DNA from: JAMXLO01 sp963812475 | GTDB lineage: Bacteria; Pseudomonadota; Alphaproteobacteria; Acetobacterales; Acetobacteraceae | Assembly: GCA_963812475.1 (NCBI GenBank) | Contig: CAWEVI010000029.1 | Coordinates: 248,001 to 312,000 of the forward strand | DNA: 64,000 nt | Direction: 5' to 3' | Shown here: in pieces, positions 1 to 8,620 of the stretch | Position numbering within the stretch: the first letter of the stretch is position 1 | How the letters are laid out: each line of letters opens with the position of its first letter | Position numbers and translations under genes: made by a program | The notes under the pieces: generated by a model | The model's input: the letters and a program-made list of their open reading frames with translations, nothing else | The model's database searches: none | What the model was told of the DNA's origin: nothing

Positions 1-397
1 TCAATTCATCCCACAGATGCGGAACTTCCCGCCAATGGCCGTCCGGCTTGAATTCCGTCAGATCAACTGCCCTGCCGCCGGGCTGGGTGCCTTCCATCAA
101 GGCCGGGAGGCCAACGAGGCGTCCCTCCCGGGCGGCGCGCGTGCGCGCCCGGTTCAGCACGATGCTGAACACCCAGGTCACCAGGCTCGAGCGGCCCTCG
201 AACCGGTCGACGCCGGCGAAGACCGCAAGCCAGGCATCCTGGACCACCTCCTCGGCTTGCGCGCGGCTGCCGATGATCGAGGCAGCCATCCAGGTCAGGG
301 AAAAGTGGAACCGCCGGATCAGGCGTCGATAGGCCTGCTCCTCGCCGCGGCGCAGTCGAGCCAGGAATTCCGGGTGGTCGAACTCGGTCGGGCGCAT
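1..397 (-). CDS. ECF-type RNA polymerase sigma factor, partial (C-terminal part off the left edge)
   Basis: The gene reads leftward from an ATG at 397 and leaves the window without a stop, giving about 132 residues. It begins MRPTEFDHPEFLARLRRGEE. It continues with the helical pattern of sigma-70 region 2, including an AEEVVQDAWLAVF segment (core binding and -10 recognition) and a following TWVFSIVLNRARTR helix. This is the usual order in group 4 (ECF) sigma factors. Region 4 would lie outside the window. A small HxxxCxxC zinc-finger protein of the kind that often inhibits ECF factors starts 112 bp away on the other strand. The family call is firm; the ECF subgroup and target promoters cannot be told from this fragment. 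Confidence 0.82.
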   Translation of the reverse strand, partial: MRPTEFDHPEFLARLRRGEEQAYRRLIRRFHFSLTWMAASIIGSRAQAEEVVQDAWLAVFAGVDRFEGRSSLVTWVFSIVLNRARTRAAREGRLVGLPALMEGTQPGGRAVDLTEFKPDGHWREVPHLWDEL

Positions 398-509
398 GAA
401 GGACTGACCCTGGAGGACTGGTCTCTTTGCGGGGAACCGCGCAGACTCCGTAACGCATCGTCCCGCGCCGAGTCTTCTGGAATCGGAGGGGCTGCGAAAG
501 GGGCACTGC
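398..509. promoter_or_regulatory. Divergent control region between sigma factor and anti-sigma-like gene
   Basis: This 112-bp space separates the two divergent starts at 397 and 510, so it must hold the promoters of both genes unless one is leaderless. A GGAACC hexamer lies at 433-438, but no -10 element of the ECF type sits at the right distance from it. An AAAGGGG at 497-503 is a good ribosome binding site for the GTG start at 510. No promoter can be assigned with confidence. Confidence 0.4.
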
Positions 510-749
510 GTGCCGACATGTCGCGACATGAGCGAACTAGCCTCCGATTACTTGGAGCACACCACGCCATACCGTGCTCGCGTCGGGATCTGGCTACACC
601 TGTGGCGCTGCGAAGCCTGTCGCCGGTATTTCGATCAGCTGCGTCGGACTGTGGCGCTGCTTGGAAGCCGTCCGCCGCCTTCGCCGCCGCGTGGCACCGA
701 GGAACGCCTGCTGGCGATCATCCGCGGACGGCCGCGGCGCGATCCGTGA
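510..749 (+). CDS. Small zinc-finger (zf-HC2) anti-sigma-factor-like protein
   Basis: This 79-residue soluble protein starts with GTG at 510, seven bases after AAAGGGG. Cys4 lies near the N-terminus and His30-Cys34-Cys37 form the HxxxCxxC centre (LHLWRCEACRRYF) typical of zinc-binding anti-sigma domains. The GTG start is preferred because it keeps Cys4, the expected fourth zinc ligand. No membrane segment or C-terminal sensor domain follows, so it would act in the cytoplasm. The family normally holds an ECF sigma factor off RNA polymerase and may respond to redox change through the zinc site. The divergent neighbour is such a sigma factor, a plausible but unproven partner. Codons 3-7 contain a perfect 14-bp palindrome at 517-530. 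Confidence 0.72.
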   Translation: MPTCRDMSELASDYLEHTTPYRARVGIWLHLWRCEACRRYFDQLRRTVALLGSRPPPSPPRGTEERLLAIIRGRPRRDP

Positions 750-1473
750 AGGCTGTGACGACTGCACAGCTGACAGGCAACATACGCCGAACTTACCGGC
801 ATCCCGCATATTATTCGCGCGCAAATATTGGCGTGGAGACTGCGGATACCGGAACGCATCACCAGACTGGAGGCGCGACTCGGGCATCGATTCGGTCCGT
901 ACGTAGTTTCCACGACTCGCAATGTTAACGCGATGTTAGAAATACCGGATTAGGCTCGCCACGCTGCGGCTGGTCGCGGGCGTGCGGGTAATGGAGAAGC
1001 TTCGCGTGATGCGATGCCCAGCCGACCCACCCCCTTTTATGTGATCAGGCGCACGCGACGGGCTGGTCCGGGTTGCGGAGTCGCCTGGGGAGCAGACGGT
1101 GTCCGCCAATCAGCCGCGCCCGTTCCAAGAAAGCTCCTTTACCCCTATGGTTCTAATGCATTATATTGCCAAGCAGGGACTGTCTGCCGAACGCGGCTCC
1201 GACCCGCGCGCATCACTGTCCGGCCTGATCCGATGACGCGCGTCCAGACTTGTCGCGGTAACGCGACTGCACGTCGTGGTGAGCCGCCACACGGTCGCCA
1301 TGCTCTGCCGGATGCTGGTATCGTTGGGGTGATTGGGACTGGATATCATGAACAATGCTCGCAAGTGAATCGGGTCACACCGGACTTGGAAACTTCGCTG
1401 CCCGACGAAAAAAAACTCACGTGACACCTGGACAACATGTTACGCTTGCACCCATCTTGCATTAGGAGCTTCG
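750..1473. other. Gene-poor stretch upstream of prkA
   Basis: I see no supportable gene in these 724 bases. Open frames here have no recognisable domain and atypical composition. The stretch is less GC-rich than its surroundings in places. An 11-bp-spaced direct repeat (ATGTTA twice, about 922-938) could bind a regulator. The end of the stretch must hold the prkA promoter and carries its ribosome binding site (AGGAG at about 1464-1468). Confidence 0.5.
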
Positions 1474-3420
1474 ATGTATCCGGTCGATGATCTTTTCGCA
1501 GCATACGCCAGGACGTTCCAGGCGCATCGCGAAGCGGAGATGACCCTTCCAGAGTATCTGGAGGCATGCCGCCAGGACCCGATGGTATACTCGACATCGA
1601 CCGAGCGCCTGCTCGCCGCGATTGGCGAACCCGAGATGGTGGATACCGCGAAGGACGCGCGACTCGGCCGCATATTCATGAACCGCACCATGCGGGTCTA
1701 TCCGGCTTTCTCGGAATTCTACGGCATGGAAGAGACGATCGAGCGCATCGTCGGCTTCTTGCGGCATGCCGCGCAGGGTCTCGAAGAGCGCAAACAGATC
1801 ATGTATCTGCTTGGGCCGGTTGGTGGTGGCAAGTCATCGCTCGCCGAACGGTTGAAGGCGCTGATGGAGGTGCATCCCATCTATGTGCTGAAGGCCGGCG
1901 ACCAGCTCAGTCCGGTGTTCGAGAGCCCGCTCGGACTATTCAACCCGGAGCGCATGGGCGCGATGCTGGAGGAGAATTACGGCATTCCGCAGCGCCGTCT
2001 GACCGGGCTGATGAGTCCGTGGTGCATCAAGCAACTCGACGAGTTCGACGGCGACATCTCACGTTTCCGCGTGGTGAAGCTGATACCGTCGCGGCTGCGG
2101 CAGATCGCGATCGCCAAGACCGAGCCGGGCGACGAGAATAACCAGGACATCTCCTCGCTGGTGGGCAAGGTTGATATCCGCAAGCTCGAGCAGCATGCCC
2201 AGAACGACCCGGACGCCTACAGCTATTCGGGCGGCCTCAATCGCGCCAACCAGGGAATGCTCGAATTTGTCGAGATGTTCAAGGCGCCGATCAAGATGCT
2301 GCACCCGTTGCTGACCGCAACGCAGGAGAGCAACTACATCGGCACCGAGAATATCGGAGCCATCCCGTTCAATGGCATTATCCTGGCGCATTCGAACGAA
2401 GCGGAATGGCAGAGCTTCAAGAACAACCGCAACAACGAAGCCTTCATAGATCGTATCTATGTGATCAAGGTTCCGTATTGCCTGCGCGTGACCGAGGAAC
2501 AGAAGATTTACGACAAGCTGGTTCGCGGCTCCGAACTCGCCGAGGCGCCGTGCGCGCCGGCGACACTGGAGATGCTTGCCCGCTTCTCGGTGCTGACGCG
2601 CCTGCGGAAACACGAGAACTCCACGTTATTTGCCAAGATGCGGGTCTATGACGGCGAGAGCCTGAAGGAAACCGATCCGCGCGCCCGTTCGCTGCAGGAA
2701 TACAAGGATGCGGCGGGCGTCGAGGAGGGTATGGACGGCGCGTCCACCCGGTTCGCGTTCAAGGTGCTGGCGGCCACGTTCAATCACGACACCACCGAGG
2801 TAGCGGCCGATCCGGTGCACCTGATGTATGTTCTGGAACAGTCGATCCGTCGCGACCAGATGCCGGCCGAAACCGAGAAGCGTTATCTGGAATTCATCAA
2901 GGGGGAACTCGCGCCACGTTACGCCGAGTTCATCGGCAACGAGGTCCAGAAGGCCTATCTCGAATTGTACCACGACTACGGCCAGAACCTGTTCGACCGC
3001 TATGTCGCCTATGCCGACGCCTGGATTGAGGACATCGACTTCAAGGATTCGGACACCGGGCAGCTGATGAACCGCGAGCTGTTGAACCAGGAACTGACCA
3101 AGGTCGAGAAGCCCGCCGGCATCGCGAACCCGAAGGATTTCCGCAACGAAGTGGTGAAGTTCAGTCTGCGGGCCCGCGCCAACAACAACGGCAAGAACCC
3201 GTCGTGGACCAGTTACGAGAAAATTCGCGAGGTCATCGAGCGGCGCATGTTCAGCCAGGTCGAGGAGCTTCTGCCGGTTATCAGCTTCGGGTCCAAGAAG
3301 GACAGCGACAGCGAGAAGAAACACGAGGAGTTCGTCCACCGCATGGCGGCGCGCGGCTACACCGAGAGGCAGGTCCGCCGGCTGGTGGAGTGGTACATGC
3401 GCGTCAAGCAGGCGGGCTGA
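1474..3420 (+). CDS. prkA: PrkA-family serine protein kinase (YeaG homologue)
   Basis: The product is 648 residues, the usual length for PrkA. An AAA-like ATPase domain fills the N-terminal part, with a Walker A loop GPVGGGKS at residues 114-121, and the C-terminal part matches the PrkA kinase-related domain. The ATG at 1474 has AGGAG about six bases upstream. PrkA/YeaG proteins are cytoplasmic and are produced under nitrogen or carbon starvation and stationary phase. Kinase activity has been reported in Bacillus and E. coli, and later work in Bacillus also describes an ATP-dependent protease activity. The gene leads the conserved trio prkA-yeaH-spoVR: yeaH follows after 27 bp and spoVR overlaps yeaH, so one transcript is likely. 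Confidence 0.95.
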   Translation: MYPVDDLFAAYARTFQAHREAEMTLPEYLEACRQDPMVYSTSTERLLAAIGEPEMVDTAKDARLGRIFMNRTMRVYPAFSEFYGMEETIERIVGFLRHAAQGLEERKQIMYLLGPVGGGKSSLAERLKALMEVHPIYVLKAGDQLSPVFESPLGLFNPERMGAMLEENYGIPQRRLTGLMSPWCIKQLDEFDGDISRFRVVKLIPSRLRQIAIAKTEPGDENNQDISSLVGKVDIRKLEQHAQNDPDAYSYSGGLNRANQGMLEFVEMFKAPIKMLHPLLTATQESNYIGTENIGAIPFNGIILAHSNEAEWQSFKNNRNNEAFIDRIYVIKVPYCLRVTEEQKIYDKLVRGSELAEAPCAPATLEMLARFSVLTRLRKHENSTLFAKMRVYDGESLKETDPRARSLQEYKDAAGVEEGMDGASTRFAFKVLAATFNHDTTEVAADPVHLMYVLEQSIRRDQMPAETEKRYLEFIKGELAPRYAEFIGNEVQKAYLELYHDYGQNLFDRYVAYADAWIEDIDFKDSDTGQLMNRELLNQELTKVEKPAGIANPKDFRNEVVKFSLRARANNNGKNPSWTSYEKIREVIERRMFSQVEELLPVISFGSKKDSDSEKKHEEFVHRMAARGYTERQVRRLVEWYMRVKQAG

Positions 3421-3447
3421 CAGCGGCCCGTCAGAATAGGCACCGTG

Positions 3448-4758
3448 ATGCATATCGTCGACCGTCGTCTCAATCCCAGCGGGAAGAACCTTGCCAACCG
3501 GCAAAGGTTCATGCGCCGCGCCAAGTCGCTGATACGCAAGGCAGTGCACGAAAGCTCGGCCAGTCGGAGCATCAAGGACGCGGATCAGGCGGGCGAGGTG
3601 GCACTGCCTGCGCAGGGCGTTCACGAGCCCTCGTTCCACCGCGGTGCAAGCGGCGGCCTGCGCGACCATCTGCTGCCGGGCAATAAGCAATACATCGAAG
3701 GCGATACCATACCGCGTCCACAGGGCGGTGCCGGCGGCGGCGGCTCCGAGGGCAGTCCCGACGGGGATGGTCAGGACGACTTCCGCTTCGCGCTGTCGCG
3801 CGACGAGTTTGTGGATCTGTTCCTCGAAGACCTGGAGCTGCCCGATCTGGCGAAGCGCCGCGTGGTGGATGCGGAAAGCGTGACCTGGCACCGCGCCGGC
3901 TACTCGGTCACCGGCTCGCCGGCCAATCTTGCGCTGATGCGGACCGTGCGCAACAGCCTGTCACGCCGCATAGCGCTGAAGCGCCCGAAGCCAGACGAAC
4001 TCCAGCGGCTGCGCGACGAGATCGCCGCGCTCAGCCCTGACGGCGATGAGGCCCCGCGGCGCCTTGAGCTGGAAGAGGAGCTTACGCGGAAGCTGCGGCG
4101 GACCAGCCATATCCCCTATATCGATCCACTCGACGTCCGCTACCGCCATTTCGAGGCGCAGCCGAAACCGGTGGCGCAGGCGGTGATGTTCTGCCTGATG
4201 GACGTCTCCGGTTCGATGACCGAGCACATGAAGGACCTGGCGAAGCGGTTCTATGTGCTCCTCTATATCTTTCTCAAGCGCCGTTACAAGAATGTGGATG
4301 TGGTGTTCGTCCGGCACACCCATCAGGCGCAGGAGGTGGACGAAGAGACGTTCTTCAACTCGCCCGAGACCGGCGGCACTGTGGTGTCGACCGCGCTCGA
4401 GGAAATGCAGAGCATCGTCGCCGCACGCTACAATCCGGACTCGTGGAACATCTATGCCGCGCAGGCCTCAGACGGCGACAATACGGCGTCCGACAACGAG
4501 AAGACCGCGGCACTGCTGACCGACAGCATCCTGCCGGTCTGCCAATACTACGCCTACCTTGAGGTCGGTCGCGATTCCGAGCACTTCCCGCCAGGCTTCA
4601 TCCGCCGCGATTCCGATCTTTGGCAGACCTACACCGCGATCTGCAAGTCAGGCGCACCGATGGCGATGCGGAAGGTGGGGCACCGACGCGACATATATCC
4701 GGTGTTCCGCGAACTGTTTGCCAAGAAGCAGGCGACCACGGGAGCCGAGACGACATGA
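3448..4758 (+). CDS. yeaH: YeaH/YhbH family protein (DUF444, VWA-like)
   Basis: The 436-residue product aligns along its length with E. coli YeaH, from the N-terminal IVDRRLNPSG-type start to the C-terminal DIYPVFRELF. A glycine-rich linker follows the N-terminal segment. A von Willebrand A-like domain contains the metal-ion site DVSGSM at residues 252-257 and a conserved ASDGDN later. GTG at 3445 lies directly before ATG at 3448 in the same frame; either could start the protein. The partner of PrkA and SpoVR in many proteobacteria, it is co-induced with them in stress, but its molecular role is unknown. The stop overlaps the next start as ATGA. Confidence 0.93.
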   Translation: MHIVDRRLNPSGKNLANRQRFMRRAKSLIRKAVHESSASRSIKDADQAGEVALPAQGVHEPSFHRGASGGLRDHLLPGNKQYIEGDTIPRPQGGAGGGGSEGSPDGDGQDDFRFALSRDEFVDLFLEDLELPDLAKRRVVDAESVTWHRAGYSVTGSPANLALMRTVRNSLSRRIALKRPKPDELQRLRDEIAALSPDGDEAPRRLELEEELTRKLRRTSHIPYIDPLDVRYRHFEAQPKPVAQAVMFCLMDVSGSMTEHMKDLAKRFYVLLYIFLKRRYKNVDVVFVRHTHQAQEVDEETFFNSPETGGTVVSTALEEMQSIVAARYNPDSWNIYAAQASDGDNTASDNEKTAALLTDSILPVCQYYAYLEVGRDSEHFPPGFIRRDSDLWQTYTAICKSGAPMAMRKVGHRRDIYPVFRELFAKKQATTGAETT

Positions 4759-6326
4759 ATGACATGGGCGGCATCGTTCGCGCCGAGCGTCCACTGTTCG
4801 AAGGGGCGGACTGGGACTTCAGCACGGTCCAGCGCGTGCACGACGCGATCGAGCAGATCGCGATCGGTGAGCTTGGGCTTGACGTTTATCCCAATCAGAT
4901 CGAGGTGATCGGCACGGAGCAGATGCTGGATGCCTATTCGTCGATCGGCATGCCGCTGTTCTACAAGCATTGGTCATTCGGCAAGCATTTCGCCCGCAAC
5001 GAGGCGATGTATCGCGCGGGCATGCAGGGCCTGGCTTATGAGATCGTGATCAACTCCAATCCATGCATCTGCTACATCATGGAGGAGAACACTGCCACGA
5101 TGCAGACGCTGGTGATTGCCCACGCCGCATTTGGCCACAATCACTTCTTCAAGAACAACTATCTGTTCAAACAGTGGACGGATGCCGATGGCATCCTCGA
5201 CTACCTGGAATTCGCGCGCGGCTATATCGCCCATTGCGAAGAACGCTACGGCGAGGTCGCGGTCGAACGTCTGCTCGATGCGGCGCATGCCCTGATGAGC
5301 CATGGCGTGCACCGCTATCCGCGTCCGCGTGCTGCGGACCTGCGCTCCGAGGAACTGCGCGCGCGCACGCGGCGCGAGCACGAGGAGCAGGTCTTCAACG
5401 ATTTGTGGCGCACGCTGCCTGCCAAGAGTGGTGAAAAGTCCGACCCGACCGCCGAGGAGCGGCGGCGCGCGCTGATGCAGCTGCCGCAGGAGAATCTGCT
5501 CTATTTCCTCGAAAAGACGGCGCCACGCCTGTTGCCGTGGCAACGTGAGATCTTGCGCATCGTTCGCATCATCGCACAATACTTTTATCCGCAATCGCAG
5601 ACCAAGGTCATGAACGAGGGGTGCGCCACCTATACGCACTATCGGATCATGAACCGTCTGCATGAGAAGGGCCTGCTGACCGACGGCAACATGGTGGAGT
5701 TCCTGCGCTCGCACACCAATGTGGTGTTCCAGCCCGCCTTCGACGACCCGCGCTATTCAGGCATCAACCCATATGCTCTCGGCTTTGCAATGATGCGCGA
5801 TATCGAGCGCATCTGCACCGAGCCCACAGCCGAAGACCAGCAATGGTTCCCTGCTATTGCCGGCGCTGCCGATCCTATGGCGGTCCTGCGCGATGTGTGG
5901 GCCAACTATCGGGACGAGAGCTTCATCCTGCAGTTCCTCAGTCCGCGCCTGATCCGGGAGTTCGGTCTGTTTCATGTACTGGACGACTCGAACGAACCGA
6001 CACTGCGCGTCGAGGCAATCCACGACGAGCGGGGCTATCGCAGGATTCAGCGTGCACTGGCGCAACAATACGACATCGCGTGGACGCTGCCGGATATCCA
6101 GGTGGTGGACGTCAATCTGGCGGGCGATCGACGCCTGATTGTGCACCATCGCGCATTGAACCGCGTCCTGCTGGAAGAGCGCGACACGCGATTCGTATTG
6201 CAGCACCTTGCTGACCTGTGGGGCTACGACGTGCTGATGAAGGAGATTGATCCGGGCACCGACTCGGTGTTGAAGGAGCACGCAGCGACCCCGCGCGGTG
6301 GCATCCTGCAGCCCGATGGCAACTAG
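4755..6326 (+). CDS. SpoVR-like family protein (YcgB homologue)
   Basis: The 523-residue protein is close to the size of E. coli YcgB (about 510) and carries family features such as PLFYKHWSFGKHFARNE near residue 70 and the YxPQxxTKVMNEGCAT-like block in the middle. Its start ATG at 4755 overlaps the yeaH stop by four bases (ATGA), which indicates translational coupling. The reading frame is open further upstream, but that part lies inside yeaH and is not counted. SpoVR was named for a spore cortex defect in Bacillus. In non-sporulating proteobacteria it travels with PrkA and YeaH and is part of a nutrient-stress response; the biochemical activity is not known. Confidence 0.94.
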   Translation: MNDMGGIVRAERPLFEGADWDFSTVQRVHDAIEQIAIGELGLDVYPNQIEVIGTEQMLDAYSSIGMPLFYKHWSFGKHFARNEAMYRAGMQGLAYEIVINSNPCICYIMEENTATMQTLVIAHAAFGHNHFFKNNYLFKQWTDADGILDYLEFARGYIAHCEERYGEVAVERLLDAAHALMSHGVHRYPRPRAADLRSEELRARTRREHEEQVFNDLWRTLPAKSGEKSDPTAEERRRALMQLPQENLLYFLEKTAPRLLPWQREILRIVRIIAQYFYPQSQTKVMNEGCATYTHYRIMNRLHEKGLLTDGNMVEFLRSHTNVVFQPAFDDPRYSGINPYALGFAMMRDIERICTEPTAEDQQWFPAIAGAADPMAVLRDVWANYRDESFILQFLSPRLIREFGLFHVLDDSNEPTLRVEAIHDERGYRRIQRALAQQYDIAWTLPDIQVVDVNLAGDRRLIVHHRALNRVLLEERDTRFVLQHLADLWGYDVLMKEIDPGTDSVLKEHAATPRGGILQPDGN

Positions 6327-6471
6327 CCCGAGTCAAACGGACAGGTTGTCCGGCCGGATGCTGGAGTTGGTTATCACCTGAGCCGATCGCGCCGTGTGGG
6401 GTGTTGGGTCGACGGGGTGGTGCCCATCTTCCGGGCAAGGCCATTCTGCCGCGTGAAGGTCCGCCCGTGAT

Positions 6472-7938
6472 ATGACCCAACCCCGATCGGCCGGCCATCT
6501 GGATGCGGCATACTTCTTCCGCGGTATCGGTCAGCCGGGCGGGTTTCTGGCGGTGCGGGGTTGGTTCTGCGTGCTGGATCAAGAGAGCCTGACGCTCTCG
6601 GCGGCTTTGTGGGTCGAAGACACAGTGGTGCAAATCCGCTGCCACGAGCCGCGCCCCGACGTCGCCGCCGCCAACGCAGCCTATTCGGCGAATTCCGGCT
6701 TCAACGTAATCATTCCCATTTCGCTCGAAGCAAAGCCGGAGCTTGAAGTCATCATCAACTTCAGCGCCGGGCAGCAGCAGTGCGGCAGCCTGGCCGGTCG
6801 CATTTGTCACCCGGACCTCGAGATCGAACAACACTCCGGCTCGCTGTCGGAGCTCCGCCTGAAGAAATTGCGCAACCTGGTGCTCAATGAGCGCGAGCGC
6901 CTCTCCCACACCGAGCGCACCACGTCTATGCCGGTCACGGGCCAGATCGACCCAGCGTTCCCGTGCAACCTGGAATGCCCGCTCTGCCTCTCGGAGATGG
7001 CACGCCGGCAGGGTTATACCATGCCGATCATGAAGGAGGCTGAGCTCGATCACATCCTGTCAGCTTACGGCGATTATCTCGTCCGCATATGGCTGTCGCT
7101 CTGGGGCGAGCCGTTGCTGAACAAGCGGCTTCCCGAGCTGATCGCCAAGTGCAAGAGCCGCGAGATTTGGGTCCTCATCAGCTCCAACATGAGTGTGCCG
7201 CTCACGGCGGCCTCGATCGATGCACTGGTGATGTCGGGACTCGATTCGATCATCCTCTCGATTGATGGCGCCACGCAGGAAACCTACCAGACCTACCGTC
7301 GCGGCGGCGACCTCGCGCTTGTGCTAGGCAATGTGCGGCGGCTCGTTGAAGCCAAGCGCCGGCTCGGCCTGCGCACACCGCACCTGTATTGGCGATACTT
7401 GACCTTTCCATGGAACCGACACGAGATCGAGATGGCCAGGGATATGGCTGGCTCGCTCGGCGTTGATGAGTTTGGTGTTGAGCCCGGCGTCATGACGCCC
7501 GATACGCACCACGTTTTGACGCCGCGCAATTCAACTGAGCGAAGTCGCAAACAGGAGCTGGAGATCAGTGCGCTCTGGCATCGCCATGCCGACGAACGCC
7601 AGAGCCATCATCAGTATTTTGGCTGCGACTATCTATACCAAAGCATCAGCATCAATTCGAACGGACTAGTCCATCCATGCTGCTACGTTGTCTCGCCGGA
7701 ACATGCCGTCGGCAACGCCGCCCAGGCGCCCGACGATTTGCGTAACGGATCGGTGATGCGCGCCAGCCGAAAGCTGCTGGCCTCATTCACCAGCCCACGA
7801 CCGGCGAGCGAGCAACCGGGTTTTGATCCGTGCTTGTCCTGCGACGTTGTGCACAGCACGTCCGGGCATGTGAATACTCAAACATCGTTCGAGCCGATGT
7901 ATCGGCACTTGCTGCACGGCGCGCCCATCAGGTGGTGA
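6472..7938 (+). CDS. Radical SAM/SPASM-like protein with N-terminal accessory domain
   Basis: The 488-residue protein has a radical SAM cluster motif CxxxCxxC at Cys165, Cys169 and Cys172 (FPCNLECPLC), followed by LWGEPLLN, the equivalent of the GGE motif, and ILSIDGA. A C-terminal cysteine group (FGCDY, HPCCYV, CLSCDV) looks like a SPASM-type auxiliary cluster site. Residues 1-120 are not part of the enzyme core: they contain a VRGWFCVLD element, RPDVAAAN and an SGF element, a pattern I associate with a beta-rich domain found fused to glycosyltransferases and surface-polysaccharide enzymes. SPASM proteins modify peptides or sugars; the substrate here is unknown. The gene follows spoVR after 145 bp with weak SD (GAAGG), so it may or may not belong to the prkA operon. 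Confidence 0.85.
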   Translation: MTQPRSAGHLDAAYFFRGIGQPGGFLAVRGWFCVLDQESLTLSAALWVEDTVVQIRCHEPRPDVAAANAAYSANSGFNVIIPISLEAKPELEVIINFSAGQQQCGSLAGRICHPDLEIEQHSGSLSELRLKKLRNLVLNERERLSHTERTTSMPVTGQIDPAFPCNLECPLCLSEMARRQGYTMPIMKEAELDHILSAYGDYLVRIWLSLWGEPLLNKRLPELIAKCKSREIWVLISSNMSVPLTAASIDALVMSGLDSIILSIDGATQETYQTYRRGGDLALVLGNVRRLVEAKRRLGLRTPHLYWRYLTFPWNRHEIEMARDMAGSLGVDEFGVEPGVMTPDTHHVLTPRNSTERSRKQELEISALWHRHADERQSHHQYFGCDYLYQSISINSNGLVHPCCYVVSPEHAVGNAAQAPDDLRNGSVMRASRKLLASFTSPRPASEQPGFDPCLSCDVVHSTSGHVNTQTSFEPMYRHLLHGAPIRW

Positions 7939-7994
7939 GCGCAAGATTTGCCGTCCAGACAAACGAGCCAGATTCTTGGTAGTCAATCGCGACA

Positions 7995-8020
7995 CTCCGG
8001 GCGAGTTCACCCGCCCGGAG
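7995..8020. terminator. Hairpin between convergent genes
   Basis: A perfect 9-bp inverted repeat, CTCCGGGCG and CGCCCGGAG, is separated by eight bases. It lies between the convergent ends at 7938 (+) and 8074 (-). No clear T-run follows on either strand, so a bidirectional terminator is plausible but not certain. Confidence 0.5.
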
Positions 8021-8073
8021 CGCCGCAACCAATCTCCAGTCATGGCTCAGTGCAACTGGAAAGCCGCACAGGC

Positions 8074-8427
8074 TCAGCGGCTGTTCCCGCCGGCGCCGGT
8101 ACCACCCCCGTTGTCAGCACCGCCGCCACCGCTCGGCATGGAACGGCTTGGGTTAGTCGCATCCGGCTGCGCGGATCCGGTCGGACCGACAGCGCCAGGG
8201 TAGCGCGTTCCTGCCGGATTGGTCTGGCTGTTCATGCCGTAGGTGCCCTGTACAGCGGTCCCGGCAGTGCCGGTTGACGGTGTGCTCACCTGCGGGCTGC
8301 CCAACTGCGTGCCTGTCACCTCCTGGCTGCTGCCGGGCCCGGCGCCGCTGCCGGCTGCCATGCTCGCCGTGGCGACACCGGTTACCAACAACGACGCCAG
8401 GCTAAGAAGGCGCAATGTCTTGGTCAT
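8074..8427 (-). CDS. Small exported Gly/Ser/Thr-rich protein of unknown function
   Basis: The 117-residue protein starts MTKTLRLLSLASLLVTGVAT and has a Sec signal peptide ending near the SMAAG segment at about residue 25. The mature part is rich in glycine, serine, threonine and proline, low in complexity and without cysteine, so it is probably disordered in the periplasm or attached to the envelope. A run of glycines with asparagine ends the protein. I do not recognise a family. Third-position GC is like that of the neighbours and the signal peptide is convincing, which supports a real gene. Confidence 0.72.
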   Translation of the reverse strand: MTKTLRLLSLASLLVTGVATASMAAGSGAGPGSSQEVTGTQLGSPQVSTPSTGTAGTAVQGTYGMNSQTNPAGTRYPGAVGPTGSAQPDATNPSRSMPSGGGGADNGGGTGAGGNSR

Positions 8428-8620
8428 TAACTGCTCCTTTGGCTGGTCGGTCGAACCACACCAACGCAGAGGCCGGTGACCCGATGCGTGAGTTCACGAC
8501 AATTCCATCAGGAAGCCGTGGTCGCCCACGCCGGGTACGAATGCAGCCCTCTGCTTCGTCGTGGCCTGATCGAGCCGCCTGGATCAGCTCACGACGCCAG
8601 GAGCCACAGTGAAGCCGCTG

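Noticed and set aside
433..462. GGAACC with a downstream CGTC as an ECF-type promoter
   Set aside because: The spacer is about 20-21 bases, several more than the 16-17 expected.
17..928. A long + strand open frame of 303 codons and other frames to 1424
   Set aside because: It is antisense to the sigma factor and runs over the anti-sigma gene in another frame; no domain is visible. Frames at 1014-1424 likewise show no family features.
1446..1462. TTGCAC-N5-TTGCAT resembling a sigma-54 promoter before prkA
   Set aside because: One of the two invariant G residues of the -24 element is missing and transcription would begin about two bases before the ATG, leaving the ribosome binding site out of the message.
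6338..6352. CGGACA-GGT-TGTCCG hairpin after spoVR as a terminator
   Set aside because: The stem is only six base pairs and no T-run follows.
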